From contig JAJYJS010000007.1 of NCBI GenBank assembly GCA_021789215.1, forward strand, positions 1 through 64,000: a stretch of DNA of 64,000 bases. The letters run 5' to 3'. Position 1 is the first letter of the stretch. Each line of letters opens with the position of its first letter. Source of the stretch: Nitrospirota bacterium (lineage in GTDB: Bacteria > Nitrospirota > Thermodesulfovibrionia > Thermodesulfovibrionales > JdFR-88). Shown one piece after another: positions 39,375-51,200 of this stretch. The translations under genes were made by a program, and so were the position numbers. The notes under the pieces were generated by a model that saw nothing but the letters and a program-made list of their open reading frames with translations, ran no database searches and had not been told where the DNA came from.

Positions 39375-40031
39375 TTAAAATGCCCTGTTTTTTTGCCGGA
39401 CCCCGCCGGCGCCAAAGTCTTTTTTGCTGTCCGAAAAAAATTCCGGAGAACGGCCGCGCAGGAACCGGATGACTTCCTCAACGCACTCGGGCAGGCTGGT
39501 CTCGCCGGTCTTCAGGTGCAGGTCCGGATTTTCCGGCGGCTCATACGGCGACGATATCCCGGTAAAATCGGGGATATCCCCCCTCCTTGCCCTTGCGTAG
39601 ATGCCCTTGACGTCCCTCTTCTCGCATGTCTCAAGACTGCAATCGCAATATATTTCGGTAAAATTCTCCGGGCCCACCAGCGATCTCACCCATGCCCTGT
39701 CCTTCCTGAACGGGGAGATGAAGGCGGTGAGCGCGATTATCCCGGCATCGACGAACAGCTTTGTCATTTCCCCTATCCGCCTGATGTTTTCACCGCGGTC
39801 CCTGGGCGAAAAGCCCAGGTCAGAGCAGAGTCCATGGCGGACGTTGTCGCCGTCGAAGACATACGTGCGGCAATTCATCTTGTGGAGCCGCGCTTCCACG
39901 GCATGGGCGAGGGTGGATTTCCCGGCCCCGGAAAGGCCGGTAAACCAGAGCACGATGCTCCGGTGGCCATTGATTTTCTCCCGGTCCGGGCGCTTGATTA
40001 TCGAATGATGAAACGTAAGGTTCCGGGTCAT
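39375..40031 (-). CDS. cysC: Adenylylsulfate (APS) kinase
   Basis: VLWFTGLSGAGKSTLAHAVEARLHKMNCRTYVFDGDNVRHGLCSDLGFSPRDRGENIRRIGEM. Confidence 0.96.
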   Translation of the reverse strand: MTRNLTFHHSIIKRPDREKINGHRSIVLWFTGLSGAGKSTLAHAVEARLHKMNCRTYVFDGDNVRHGLCSDLGFSPRDRGENIRRIGEMTKLFVDAGIIALTAFISPFRKDRAWVRSLVGPENFTEIYCDCSLETCEKRDVKGIYARARRGDIPDFTGISSPYEPPENPDLHLKTGETSLPECVEEVIRFLRGRSPEFFSDSKKDFGAGGVRQKNRAF

Positions 40032-40171
40032 TAAAAAGGGCCTCGCAATTGAATCCGCAATTTCGAGGGGGAGGGTAAATTATTCCGGCGCCCTCTCACA
40101 GCCTTCCCCTTAAGAGGGAGGGGGCCAATGAATTGCAAGTTAAAATCATCTCCGCCTGGACGGCGCTGAGG

Positions 40172-42232
40172 TCAGCCCTCCGGGAGCAGTTCGGCCAGGG
40201 GGCCAAGGAACGGCTCGTATTTCTTCCACCTTGCCATGGAGCTTTTGTATATGGGCTGGCGCACCTGCCAGTTGCTGGAGGTCTTCACCGGGCGCTCCGT
40301 CCGATGGAACCGGAGGCACTTTTCGTCCCAGGGCAGGCCGCAGAACGCGATAAGCTTCCGGCTCTCCTCTTCCTGGTCCTTTATCAGCTCCTCGTAAGTG
40401 ACCTCGTGGAATACGTCCGGCGGAAGCACGTTGCGCCAGTGCTCCATCACCCGCTGGTACTGCCTGTAGTAAAAGACGAGGTTGTCCAGGTCGTAGCCGT
40501 AAGGGTGATAGCCCGCGAATTTATGGAAGTAGATTGAAAGGCAGGTGTCCACCGGGTTCCTTCTCAGGTGGATTATCTTCGCCTTGGGAAAGACAGTGTG
40601 TATGAGTCCGATCCGCTGGTAGTTGCCGGGCATCTTGTCGGTTATGTGCCACGCGGTCTTCGAGAAGGTGCGCAGGTAATCGATGTTCTGCTCCGCGATG
40701 GAGCGCGCCACCTCGGCCGTCATGGCCGGGACGTCCTCATTGGGGTGTTTCTTTTCCATGTCCTCCCAGAAAACAAGCTCCCCCGCCCCGTGGACCCTCG
40801 GGTGGCTCGCGATGATCTGCTCCACGAGCGTGGTGCCGGAGCGTATCATGCCAAGCACCATCAGGGGCAGGTCGGCGTCCGAGCCCAAGTCCCGCCTCTG
40901 CTCGAAAAACTCCGGAGTGAAGGTCTCTATGATACGGGAGATATACCCTTCGTGCTTCTCCCTGTTGAACTCGTATTTCCTGTTCTCTATGCGGTTTGCC
41001 TCGTGGTAGCTGGCAAAGGCCTCCTCGTGCCGTCCGAGGTCGTCGTATATCTTGCCAAGGGCAAAGCGGATGTCGGCGACTTCCTCATCCCTTATCCCTT
41101 CCCTGTCCAGCAGCTTCCGGATGGTTTCAAGCAGCTCCTCGTCTCCCGCGGTAAACTTTTTGCAGGCCGTCATGCAGAGGTAGGCCGCAGCGAAATTCCC
41201 GTCTGCGGCAAGGGCCTTCCTGTGGGCTGTCATCGCCTCATCGAATTTTCCCTGCTGCTGGTAAATACCGCCCATGTTGTTGTAGGCGGCCGCAAATTCC
41301 GGCTTCAGCACGGCGGCCCGCCGGTGTGCGTCCAGGGCCTCGTCCAGTTTCAGCAGCTCCCGGAGGGAAAAGCCCAGGTTGTTCCATGCCTCGGCATAGT
41401 CCGGCTTGGCGTCAATAGCGTGCCTGAAGGCGTCCGCCGCCTCTTCGTACTTCGCCTGGGTGTTCAGGGCAAAGCCCAGGTTGTTCCAGGCGTCCGCGTA
41501 GCCGGGTTTTAGCTCGATCGCGCGCCTGTAGCTGGCGATGGCCTCATCGGGTTTTTTATATTCGAGGTAGATGGCCCCGAGGTTGTTGTGGGCCTCGGCG
41601 TAGCCCGGATCGATCTCCGTCGCCTTTTTGTAACACTCCTCCGCCTCCGCGTGTTTGGACTGCTCGTGCCAGATAAAGCCCATGTTGTTGTACGCCTCGC
41701 AGTAGCGCGGCCTGAGCTCGATTGCACGCTTGTAGCTTTCGACGGCCTCCTCGGGCCTGCCCATGTCTTTTAGGACAATGCCCTGGTTGTACCAGGCCTC
41801 CGCGTAGCGGGGGTTCAGTCTTTGCGCCTGCTGATAGCTCTGGAGGGCCTCGTCGAATTTGCGAAGGCTGTACAGGGCGGAGCCCATGTTGTTGTAGGCC
41901 TCCGCGTAATCGGGTTTAAGCTCGACCGCCCGCTGGAAGCAGGCCACCGCGCGATCAAGCTGCCCCGCTCCCTGCAGGGCCAGCCCCAGGTTGCTGAAGA
42001 ACTCCGGGACAGTGCTGTTCACGCCGATCGCCCTCTCGATAAGCCCGGCGGCGGCGCTGAAATCGCCTCTCTGGATGCCGATCACACCAAGGTAATGGAG
42101 CGCCGTGGTGTTGTAGGGTTCTTTTTCGAGTATCTTCCGGTATATGTCCGCGGCGGCCTTCAGATTGCCGGACCGATGGTGCCGGACGGCAATCTGAAGC
42201 GCCTGCGCTATAGGTACAGTCTGATTCATCAA
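40172..42232 (-). CDS. TPR-repeat sulfotransferase
   Basis: About nine TPR units (AEAYNNMGxAL...), then PAPS-binding MVLGMIRSGTTLVEQIIASHPRVHGAGEL and IHLRRNPVDTCLSIYFHKF. Confidence 0.92.
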   Translation of the reverse strand: MMNQTVPIAQALQIAVRHHRSGNLKAAADIYRKILEKEPYNTTALHYLGVIGIQRGDFSAAAGLIERAIGVNSTVPEFFSNLGLALQGAGQLDRAVACFQRAVELKPDYAEAYNNMGSALYSLRKFDEALQSYQQAQRLNPRYAEAWYNQGIVLKDMGRPEEAVESYKRAIELRPRYCEAYNNMGFIWHEQSKHAEAEECYKKATEIDPGYAEAHNNLGAIYLEYKKPDEAIASYRRAIELKPGYADAWNNLGFALNTQAKYEEAADAFRHAIDAKPDYAEAWNNLGFSLRELLKLDEALDAHRRAAVLKPEFAAAYNNMGGIYQQQGKFDEAMTAHRKALAADGNFAAAYLCMTACKKFTAGDEELLETIRKLLDREGIRDEEVADIRFALGKIYDDLGRHEEAFASYHEANRIENRKYEFNREKHEGYISRIIETFTPEFFEQRRDLGSDADLPLMVLGMIRSGTTLVEQIIASHPRVHGAGELVFWEDMEKKHPNEDVPAMTAEVARSIAEQNIDYLRTFSKTAWHITDKMPGNYQRIGLIHTVFPKAKIIHLRRNPVDTCLSIYFHKFAGYHPYGYDLDNLVFYYRQYQRVMEHWRNVLPPDVFHEVTYEELIKDQEEESRKLIAFCGLPWDEKCLRFHRTERPVKTSSNWQVRQPIYKSSMARWKKYEPFLGPLAELLPEG

Positions 42233-42276
42233 GGCCTTATTCTATGGCAATTCCTCTCAAAATTTCCACTCCCGGC

Positions 42277-45200
42277 TTAGTAGCCCTGGTTTTCCCCCTG
42301 GATCCTCCAGAGCCGCTCGCCCTCGCCGGGCACGGTGTACAGCCAGTTCTCTCCGGACGTGGCCCCGCTCATCTCTCTCATCGCCTCCTGGATAGCCAGA
42401 TAGCCAGCGGCATCGTCCGGCAAGAAGCCGATCGGGTTATAGCCGAGCATATGCCTGTCGTAATAGAACAGATTGCTCTGATGGTGTCCCGGTGTAGGCT
42501 CCGTATTGAAGAGGACATATATGTATGGAGCACTACCGGTCAGATGGCCGCCGTCGAGCGCGTACAGGCTCAGATACCCGCCCGTCACGTCCACATTGAT
42601 CGGATCGGCCGCCGTGCCGAGCTCACCGCCGAGGGCGTCCAGGGTCGCGCCCTGTGTCGCCGTGACCTTGTTGCCGTCAGCGCCGAGTATCGAGCCGCCG
42701 GCCACGAGCGTCACGCTGCCGCCCTCAGCGTCAACCGTGCCGAGTGTTATGCCGCCGTCCGCGCCGAGGATAATGTCCCCGCTGCCAGTTGTTACACTGG
42801 TAAGGTCCACCGTCCCGTCGCCGTTATTATGTATGTATATGCCGCCGGTGCCGGTGCTTGCGCCAAGAGTGCCCGTCTCCGTGTAGATGTAAGACGTGCT
42901 CTGCCCTATGCCGCTCTTCGCGGTCAGGACAAGACCGCCGGGGGCGGTCACCACGTCATCTTTGCTTTCGGAGGTTATCATGCCGCCATCAGCTTTCAAC
43001 GTTAGCTGTGCGCCGGAGGGGCCGCTAAGCTCGGACGCTATGTCCACGGACGCGCCCTCGATGGTGAGCTTGACCGTGCCGAGCCCGTAGAAGTACCCGT
43101 TGGTCAGGGAATCGGATGTGCCGGCGCTGATCGTCACTGCCCCGGTGTTTTTGGAGCCGAGCGTGAGGCTGCGGGTTGGATGGACGTATTCAAGATCGCT
43201 GTCCGAGACATAAAGGCCGCTTCCGCTGTCCCCGATTACCATGGGAGTGCCCGGAGCCCCGGCCGCAAGCGTTATGTCGCCGGCATAGACATCGCCGTTC
43301 AGGGTGATGCCGGAGGCGGCTATGGTGACGCTGCCGTCATAGCCGTTTGCCACGGAACCGGAGCCGCCCATCGCGTTTATGGAACCCAGGGATACGACCG
43401 AGCCCGAACCGGTGGCGTTTATGCTCACGCTGCCGCCGTTGCCGCCCGTGCCGCCCTCGCCGGTTGCGCTTCCGCCGTTGGCGTGTATTTCACCGCCAAG
43501 ATCGATATCCGAAGCCTTGCCGCTGGTGCTGATGGTGACCGGGCCGCCGTCGCCGCCGGTAAACAGCGCGGTGCCGCCGTTGGCGTATATATTTCCATCG
43601 CCGGTTATCGGGGAGGAATCGCCGGTGGTCTTGACCGTCACCTTCCCGCCTTTGCCTCCGGTCTGGTAACCACCCTCCCAGTTGGACCCTCCGTAGGCAC
43701 TAATATCACCGTTAATGGTTATGCCGGAGCTTGTCCCGCCGGTCTGGATCGTAACGGTCCCGCCGTCGCCGCCGCGGATGCCCGACCCAGAGCTGCCATA
43801 CGCGCCTATTTCGCCGTTCACGGTGATGCTGGAATCGTCCCCGCCGGTGGCGATATAGATAGATCCGCCGTCGCCGCCAACGCCGTTTGTATAGTTTGCA
43901 GCATACTCCCCGCAGGCCTCGACACCGGAGACCGTTATGGGAGAGAAATTCCTGGTTGCCGTTATATTTATATTGCCGCCGCTTCCTGGATTGGTATTGG
44001 CAAAGCCGCCCCATGCGTTTATCGCGCTGGCGCTTATGCCTGAGCTGACCCCGGTTGTGCCGATATTTATCGTGCCGCCGTCGCCGGCCTTTGCATCGTG
44101 GGCGTCGCCGCCATCAGCCTTTACATAATGGACATAAATCGTGGAGCCTGTTCCGCTTGTGCTGATGTCCACGTTGCCGCCATGACCGCCCGCCAGGCCG
44201 TTCTGGCCGTCGCCGCCGCTCACATCTATCCCGGAATCTCCATTGCTGTTATCTACGTCTATATACGCCCCGGGGCCGGAGGTGCTGATGGTCACGTTGC
44301 CCCCCTGGCTGCCGTGGTAGTTGACGGTGCCGCCTTCGCCTACGGTCGTGGTTGCGCCGCCGGCTCCGCCGTGTGCGTCTATTTTGCCCGAGACTTCCAC
44401 GTACGAATCCGTCCCGGTGGTGGTTATCGTGACGTTGCCGCCGTTGCCGCCGGTGTTGACCTCCGGGATGAAGGGCCCAATGCCGCCAGAGTCCTGCCCG
44501 TAGACGTCGATAGCGCCGGCGATGCTCACCGGCCCGCCGGAGGTGATGGTCACATTGCCGCCGCTTGCTCCGGGTATGGGCGCGACGGCGCTCAATCCCC
44601 AGCCGCTGCCGCTAATCGTGCCGCCGATAGCGGCTATAACGCTGTTTGGATCAACGGTGACGCCGTGTGAGCCCTTTGCCGTCAGGTACACGCTCCCGCC
44701 GCCAAGCGCCGCGACAAAGCTGCCGGTGCCATCGTTATCATCGTACAGGTAAATGCCGTTCCCGGCGGTCAGCGTCACGTCATCCGCGCCACCCGTGCCG
44801 ATGAAGCTGCCGGTGAGCGTGATATCGCCGTTATTGGCCGTAACGTTCACCGCGCCGCCGTTGGCAGTGCCGATGAAGCTCTGGTCGGAAAGCGTTACGT
44901 CATTTGCCGCAGTCACCGTGACATCGCCGCCATTTTCCGTGACTATTCCGCCAAGGACATAAATGCCGCCCTCGTCAGTAGTAACGTCTATGGACCCGCC
45001 TCCAGTGGTTAGAATGCCGCCAAAAAAGAGGCTGATGTCCCCGGTCTTCGCATCAAGGGTTATATCGTGGGTCGCAACCAGATTGTGAAATTTTATGTCG
45101 AAGCCGCTGCCGTCTACAAAGTCCACGCTGCCGATGGGAACCGGCAGTCCGCCCTCAAGCGTGGCCACGTCGTTACTCTCATTTACCAGTATGAACTGGC

Positions 45201-48200
45201 CGTCTGCCCCCTCGAGGTCCAGCAGGTTGGCGTTGATGACGCCGGTCATCTCGCCAGCCGGGCCTTCGGAAGCTATGCCGTTTGTGGTTATGGTCACGAC
45301 GCCGGCGGGATTAGAGCCCCCGGCCGTAACACTGCCGCCCGTGGCCGACACCGTGCTGCCTATGTTTATGTTTGAAGTGGTGGTGGTCAGGTTCACGAAA
45401 CCGCCCGCGCCACTTGTCGAGCCGGAGCCGGCATTGACGACTACTGGGCCATTTATAGTTATGTCCGAAGACGAACCGTTCGTGCTGATGGTTATCGTCC
45501 CGCCATCGCCGCCCTGGCCGCTGCTCGCGTCGCCGCCATAGGCGTATATCTTGCTGGCGGTTATCGGGGAACTGCTCCCGCTTGTGCTTATGGTGACAAT
45601 GCCGCCATTGCCGCCCTGGCCGCCGGAAGTGCTCCAGCCATGGCGGGCATCCGCGCCTATATAAGAGACGTCTATGCCGGAGCCGAGGCCGGTGGTGGTT
45701 ATGGTCACTGTACCGCCATTGCCGCCCGCCGCTTTGGATGTGCCCGAGCCGCCGTCGGCGTAAATGTGGCCTGCGGCTATCGTGGAAGAGTTACCGGTCG
45801 TGCTGATGCTCACCTGGCCGCCATCGCCATCCTGGCCGCTCGCTGCGCCGCCATCGGCGTATACGTGGTCCGCGCTTATGCCGGCGGTTGAGCCGTGAGT
45901 CATTATCAGCACCGTGCCGCCGGTGCCGCCATTAACACCCGCGCCGCCGTTGGCGTACAGGTCGCCTGTGTTTATCCAGGCGCCGGTCCCGCTCGTGCTG
46001 ATGGTTATCGTCCCGCCATCGCCGCCCTGGCCGCTCGCGTTGCCGCCGTTGGCGGACATCGAACCAGCGCTTATCCCGGAATTGGGGCCGCTGGTGCTGA
46101 TAGTTATCTGCCCGCCATGGCCGCCCGTGACGCCGTTGCCGCCGTTGGCGGCTATGTTGTATGCGGTTATGAGTGAGCTGGTTCCCGCGCCGCCACTGAT
46201 GCCGCTAAAAACGCCAACATGCCCGCCTATGCCGCCCGTGACGCCCGAGCCGCCATCAGCATTTATGCTGCCGTCAAGTGTAATGGATGCATTGGAACCG
46301 CTGGTAGCGATGATCACACCGCCGCCGATTCCGCCGTTGCCGCCAATACCTGCGCTGCCGTTTGCTCCCGGTGCGCCCGCAACGGTGCCCGATCCGCCGA
46401 TTCCTCCCTGGCCTCCCTGGCCTCCCACACCGCCCTGGCCGCCGTTTGCATCTATCTCGCCGTCTATGGTTATGCTGGAGCTGCCCTGGGCCGCGGTTAT
46501 GGTAACTATGCCGCCCTGGCCGCCCTGGCCGCCCGCGCCACCCTGACCGCCCTGGCCGCCGGTACCGCCCTTGGTGGTGTAAGCAGAACCGTTCCAGTTG
46601 CCGCTATAACCCTGGCCGCCTGCGCCGCCCTGGCCGCCTGCGCCGCCAATGCCGCCATCAGCCGATATCATGCCGCCTATGGTTATGGTGGAGTTGCCCT
46701 GCTCCGCGGTTATCGTGACGGCGCCGCCGGTGCCGCCCTGGCCGCCGGCATACCCCGTGTTGCCATTGCTTCCAGTATCGCCCGCCATGCCCGTGCCGCC
46801 CGCGCCACCGCGACCGCCGTTTACGTTTATCGTGCTGCCGCTTTCAAGATTTATCGTGGAGTTGGCGCCCTTGGCGTCTATGACAACCGTGCCGCCAATG
46901 CCCCCAGTGCCGCCTGCCCTGCTGCCCCCGAAGAAGAACCCGCCATAACCACCTGAGCCGCCGTTTGCGGATATCTCCGCGCCATCTTGAACGTCTATAC
47001 CGGCATAGGTCCCGTTGGTGGTTATGATTATAGTCCCGCCGTCTCCGCCGGGTATACCCATGAAGGCCCCGCTTGCGCCATCGGCATTGAGCGAGCCGCT
47101 GATGTTTATCGCGCTATGGTCTTCCGATGTGCCATCGGTCCGCGTCGTAGTGAGGTTTATGTCGCCGCCTCTTTCTCCGATGCCCACCCCTGCAGTGGAT
47201 ATCGCGCCGCCAATCGTGATGTTCTGATAGGCCGTGAGACTCACGGAGCCGCTTGTGCTGCCGTCAGTGCTGATAGTAAATCCTTTGGGAAGCGTGATGC
47301 TGCCGCTGCCCGTGATGTTCACGGCATGGGCTGAATAGAGGTCGTGCACCGTCAGGTCGATACCGTCTACAAAGTCCACGCTGCCGATGACCGGGCCCTT
47401 GATGCCGCCCTCAAGCGTGTTGACCTGGTTGCCGGGCGTATCCAGTATGAACGTGCCATTCAGGCCTTCCAGGTCCAGCAGGTTGGCGTTGATGACGCCA
47501 CTGCTTGTCTCGGAGGCGGTGCCGCTTGTGGTTATGGTCACGACGCCGGCGGGATTAGAGCCCCCGGCCGTAACACTGCCGCCCGTGGCCGACACCGTGC
47601 TGCCTATGTTTATGTTTGAAGTGGTGGTGGTCAGGTCCACGAAACCGCCCGCGCCTTCCGCTGTGCCCGCGCCGCCGTTTGCCAATATGGGACCGTTTAT
47701 GTTTATGTCAGAACCGGCCTGGCCGGTGCTTAGCGACACCGTGCCGCCGTTTCCGCCATCGCCAGCCCCCTCAATAGCGGAACCGCCCGCCACATTCAAA
47801 TACCCGGCCACTATGCCGGAATTGGGGCCGGTTGTATTGAAGGTTATCGAGCCGCCGTCTCCGCCGTTGGCGCCGGAAAACCCGAACCCGCCGTTGAGGC
47901 CCATGTACCCGGCGCTTATACCGGCGGTCAAACCGTGGGTTTCCAGGTCGAACGTGCCGCCGTTGCCGGCTTTGGCGCTTGTGCCGGCCGCGTTGCCGCC
48001 CCAGGCGTAAATATCATAAGTATTGTTTATGCCGGAGCCTTTGCCATTTGTGGTGATGGTCAGCGTGCCGCCGTTGCCGCCCTGTGCGTTCTGGCCCGTT
48101 GCGTTGCCGCCGGTCAAACCGGACAGGTTCAGGCTTACGGTGGAATTGTCCCCGCTGGTGCTGATGATGACCGTGCCGCCGGTGCCGCCCGTAGCGCTAG

Positions 48201-51200
48201 TGCCGGTCACCCAGCCGCCATTAGCGTTTATGCCGGTTGCCGTTATATTCGCGCCGGTCGCGCCGTTCGTCCCGCCGTCTGCGGTCACACCCGTCATTAT
48301 CTTGATGGTGCCGCCGTTGCCGCCTGTGACGTTCGCGCCGTTCGCGCTGCCGCCGTTGGAATTGACGGTCCCGGTTATGGCGATGTTCGCGCCCGCGCCG
48401 CCGGTGGTTATCGTGATGTCGCCGCCCCTGCCGCCGTTGCCTTCGGGGTTGTTGGCCCCGTTGGCCTCCAGCGTGCCCGCCATGGTTATCGCGCCGCTCG
48501 TCGTGCCCTTCACCGTGGATATCGTGATGTTTCCGGCATTATTGCCGGCCGTGGTGGAGCCGGTGTTTATGGTGCTGTAGGCATCCACATCCGCCGTGCC
48601 TGCCTCTATGTCCACGTTGCCGCCGTTAGTGGTGATGGTGCTGCCAGCCCCCAGGAAATAATCCAGGTACACCTTGCCGTTAAGCGCGGTGAGGTCCACG
48701 TCGCCGTCATTTGTATGGATGTTGGCGTCCTGCAGCGTGATGCCGGCGTTGTCAGAGGTAATCTGCACGGCCGCGCCGGATGCGGTGCTGTCCACCGTGC
48801 CGGTAAGCGTTATCTGGTTTACCGCGTCAATGTTGGCCGCATTGCCGCCGCCGTCGTTGCCATTGAGGTTCACGTTCTCTATGGTGAGGGCCGAAGCGTC
48901 AACGAAGTCCACACTGCCGATCGGGCCGCCCCCGCCGGCACCGCCTTCCAGCACCGCCACCTGGTTGTCGCCCGTGAGATAGAACGTGCCGCCCGTGGCC
49001 GCGCCGCCGTAGCTTTCCAGGTCGAGCGTGTCGGTCTGGATAAAGCCGCTGCCGATCTCGGAGGCCGTGCCGTTCGTGGTGAGCGTGACCATGCCGGTCC
49101 CGCCGCCAAGGGCCGTTACGGAATTGGTTATCTGGATGTCCGAGGTGTCCGTGGTGATGCTCACCGAGCCGCCGCTGCCTTCGGCCCATATATTCCCCGC
49201 GGTTATATCGGATTTCGTCCCAGCCGTGCTCAGGACCACTGAGTCGCCGGGCCCGTAGCTGCCGCCGCTGCTCCTGCCGCCGTATGCTAACACGCTGTGC
49301 GCCGCTATGGGAGCGCTGGTCGCCCCGGTGGTGGTTATGCTCACCGCGCCGCTGCCGCCGGGGGTGGCCCCTCTGCCGGGTTCGTCCCGTATTTCTTTGG
49401 CCACTATGCCGGAGAAGCTCCCGTGGCTGCTTATGGTCACGATGCCAGCGTTGCCGCCTGTTGAAAGGCCTGACCCGCCGCCCGCGCCCACGCTTGTGGC
49501 GGCTATGCCCGCATGAGAGCCGCCGGTGGTTATGGACACGCTGCCGCCGTCTCCGCCGGTTATGCCGTCGCCCCACACCGCATATTCGCCGGCCCCTCCG
49601 CCCCACGCCCATACATTGTTGGCGCTTATATTGGAATAGTTGCCGCTTGTGCTGATGGTAATGCTGCCCGCGCTGCCGGCTATTCCGCCGACGCCTGTTG
49701 CACTCGCACCGTCCGCGGATACGGTACTGGCGTGTATCCACGCGCCGGTCGCGCCGTTTTCCGCGCCTTTTGCCGAGGTGACGCCCGTCTGGATGTAAAT
49801 CGTGCCGCCCTTGCCGCCCGTGCCGCTTGTCCCGTTCGCATTGCCGCCCTCCGCGGTTATGCCGATCGCGGTTATCGTGGCCTTGTTGCCGCTGGTGCTT
49901 ATGTATACGCCGCCGCCGTTGGTGGAGCCGCCCGCGTTGCCGCCTTTGCCGCTCTGGCCTCTCATCTCGCCGCCGTCTACGGACACGTTGGAGACGTCAA
50001 TGGCAGCGCCCGCGCCTGAAGCCGTGCCGCCAGTCGTGTATATCGTCACCTTTCCGCCGTCGCCGCCCTGGCCGGTGGCCTGGGGACCGCTTGAGCCCCC
50101 GCCGTTTGCGTGTATACCGCTTGCGGTTATCGCCGCGCCATTGCCGGTGGTGTAGATGCTGATGGAGCCGCCGTTTCCGCCCTGGGTATAGCCATAGCCG
50201 CCGTTTGCGTTTACGGTGTTCGCGGATATGACGGAGTTGAGGCCGGTCGTGTATATCTTAACCGTGCCGCCCTTGCCGCCCTGGCCGCTTGCGGCGCTGC
50301 TGCCTTCTGCGCGTATGTCAGTTGCGATTATGCCGGAGCTGATGCCAGAGGTGCTTATGGTCACATTGCCGCCATCGCCGCCTATGCTGCCCGAGCCGCT
50401 CGCTCTGCCGCCATTGGCATTTATGGCGATGCTGCTGCCGGCTTTTATGCCTGCTCCATTGCCGCTGGTGGTGATGCTTACGCTGCCGCCCTTGCCACCT
50501 TGCAAGCCGCCGTTGCCGCCGTCGGCGTCTATGTTATTTGCGGTTATGGTTGCGCCATTGCCGCTGGTGCTGATGTTTATGCCGCCGCCATTGTCAGCGC
50601 TGCCGGCATCACCGCCGATGCCGCTGATTCCACCCGCGTTGCCGCCGTCTACAGATATGCCGTAGGCCCCTATGGTTGCCCCGTTGCCGCTGGTGCTGAT
50701 GCTCACATGTCCGCCGATGCCGCCTTTGAAGCCTGAACTGCTCGCATAGCCGCCATCGGCGTAAACTTCAACAGCGGCGATTGTGGAGTTGTCTCCGCTT
50801 GTGCTTATGGTAACGGTGCCGCCGTCGCCGCCGATGCCGCCCGAGCCGACCACGCTGCCGCCGTTGGCGGACACATAATATGCGCTTATGCCGGAGCCGG
50901 CGCCGCTGGTGCTGATGGTTACCGTGCCGCCGATGCCGCCCTGCCCGCCGTTCCAGTTTGCGCTGCCGCCGTTGGCGGATACATAATCGGCAATTATGTC
51001 GGACCCTGGGCCGCTGGTGCTGATGGTGACCGTGCCGCCGATGCCGTCGATTCCGTCTGTGCCGCTCGCCGCGCCGCCGTTGGCGGTTATGTCGTCCACG
51101 GTTATAGAGCCGCTGTTGCTTGTTGAATGCCATACGCCCTGGCTGTCCTGATACGCGCCGGTCTTTATCGTGACTTTGCCGCCGTCGCCGCCGTAGCTGC

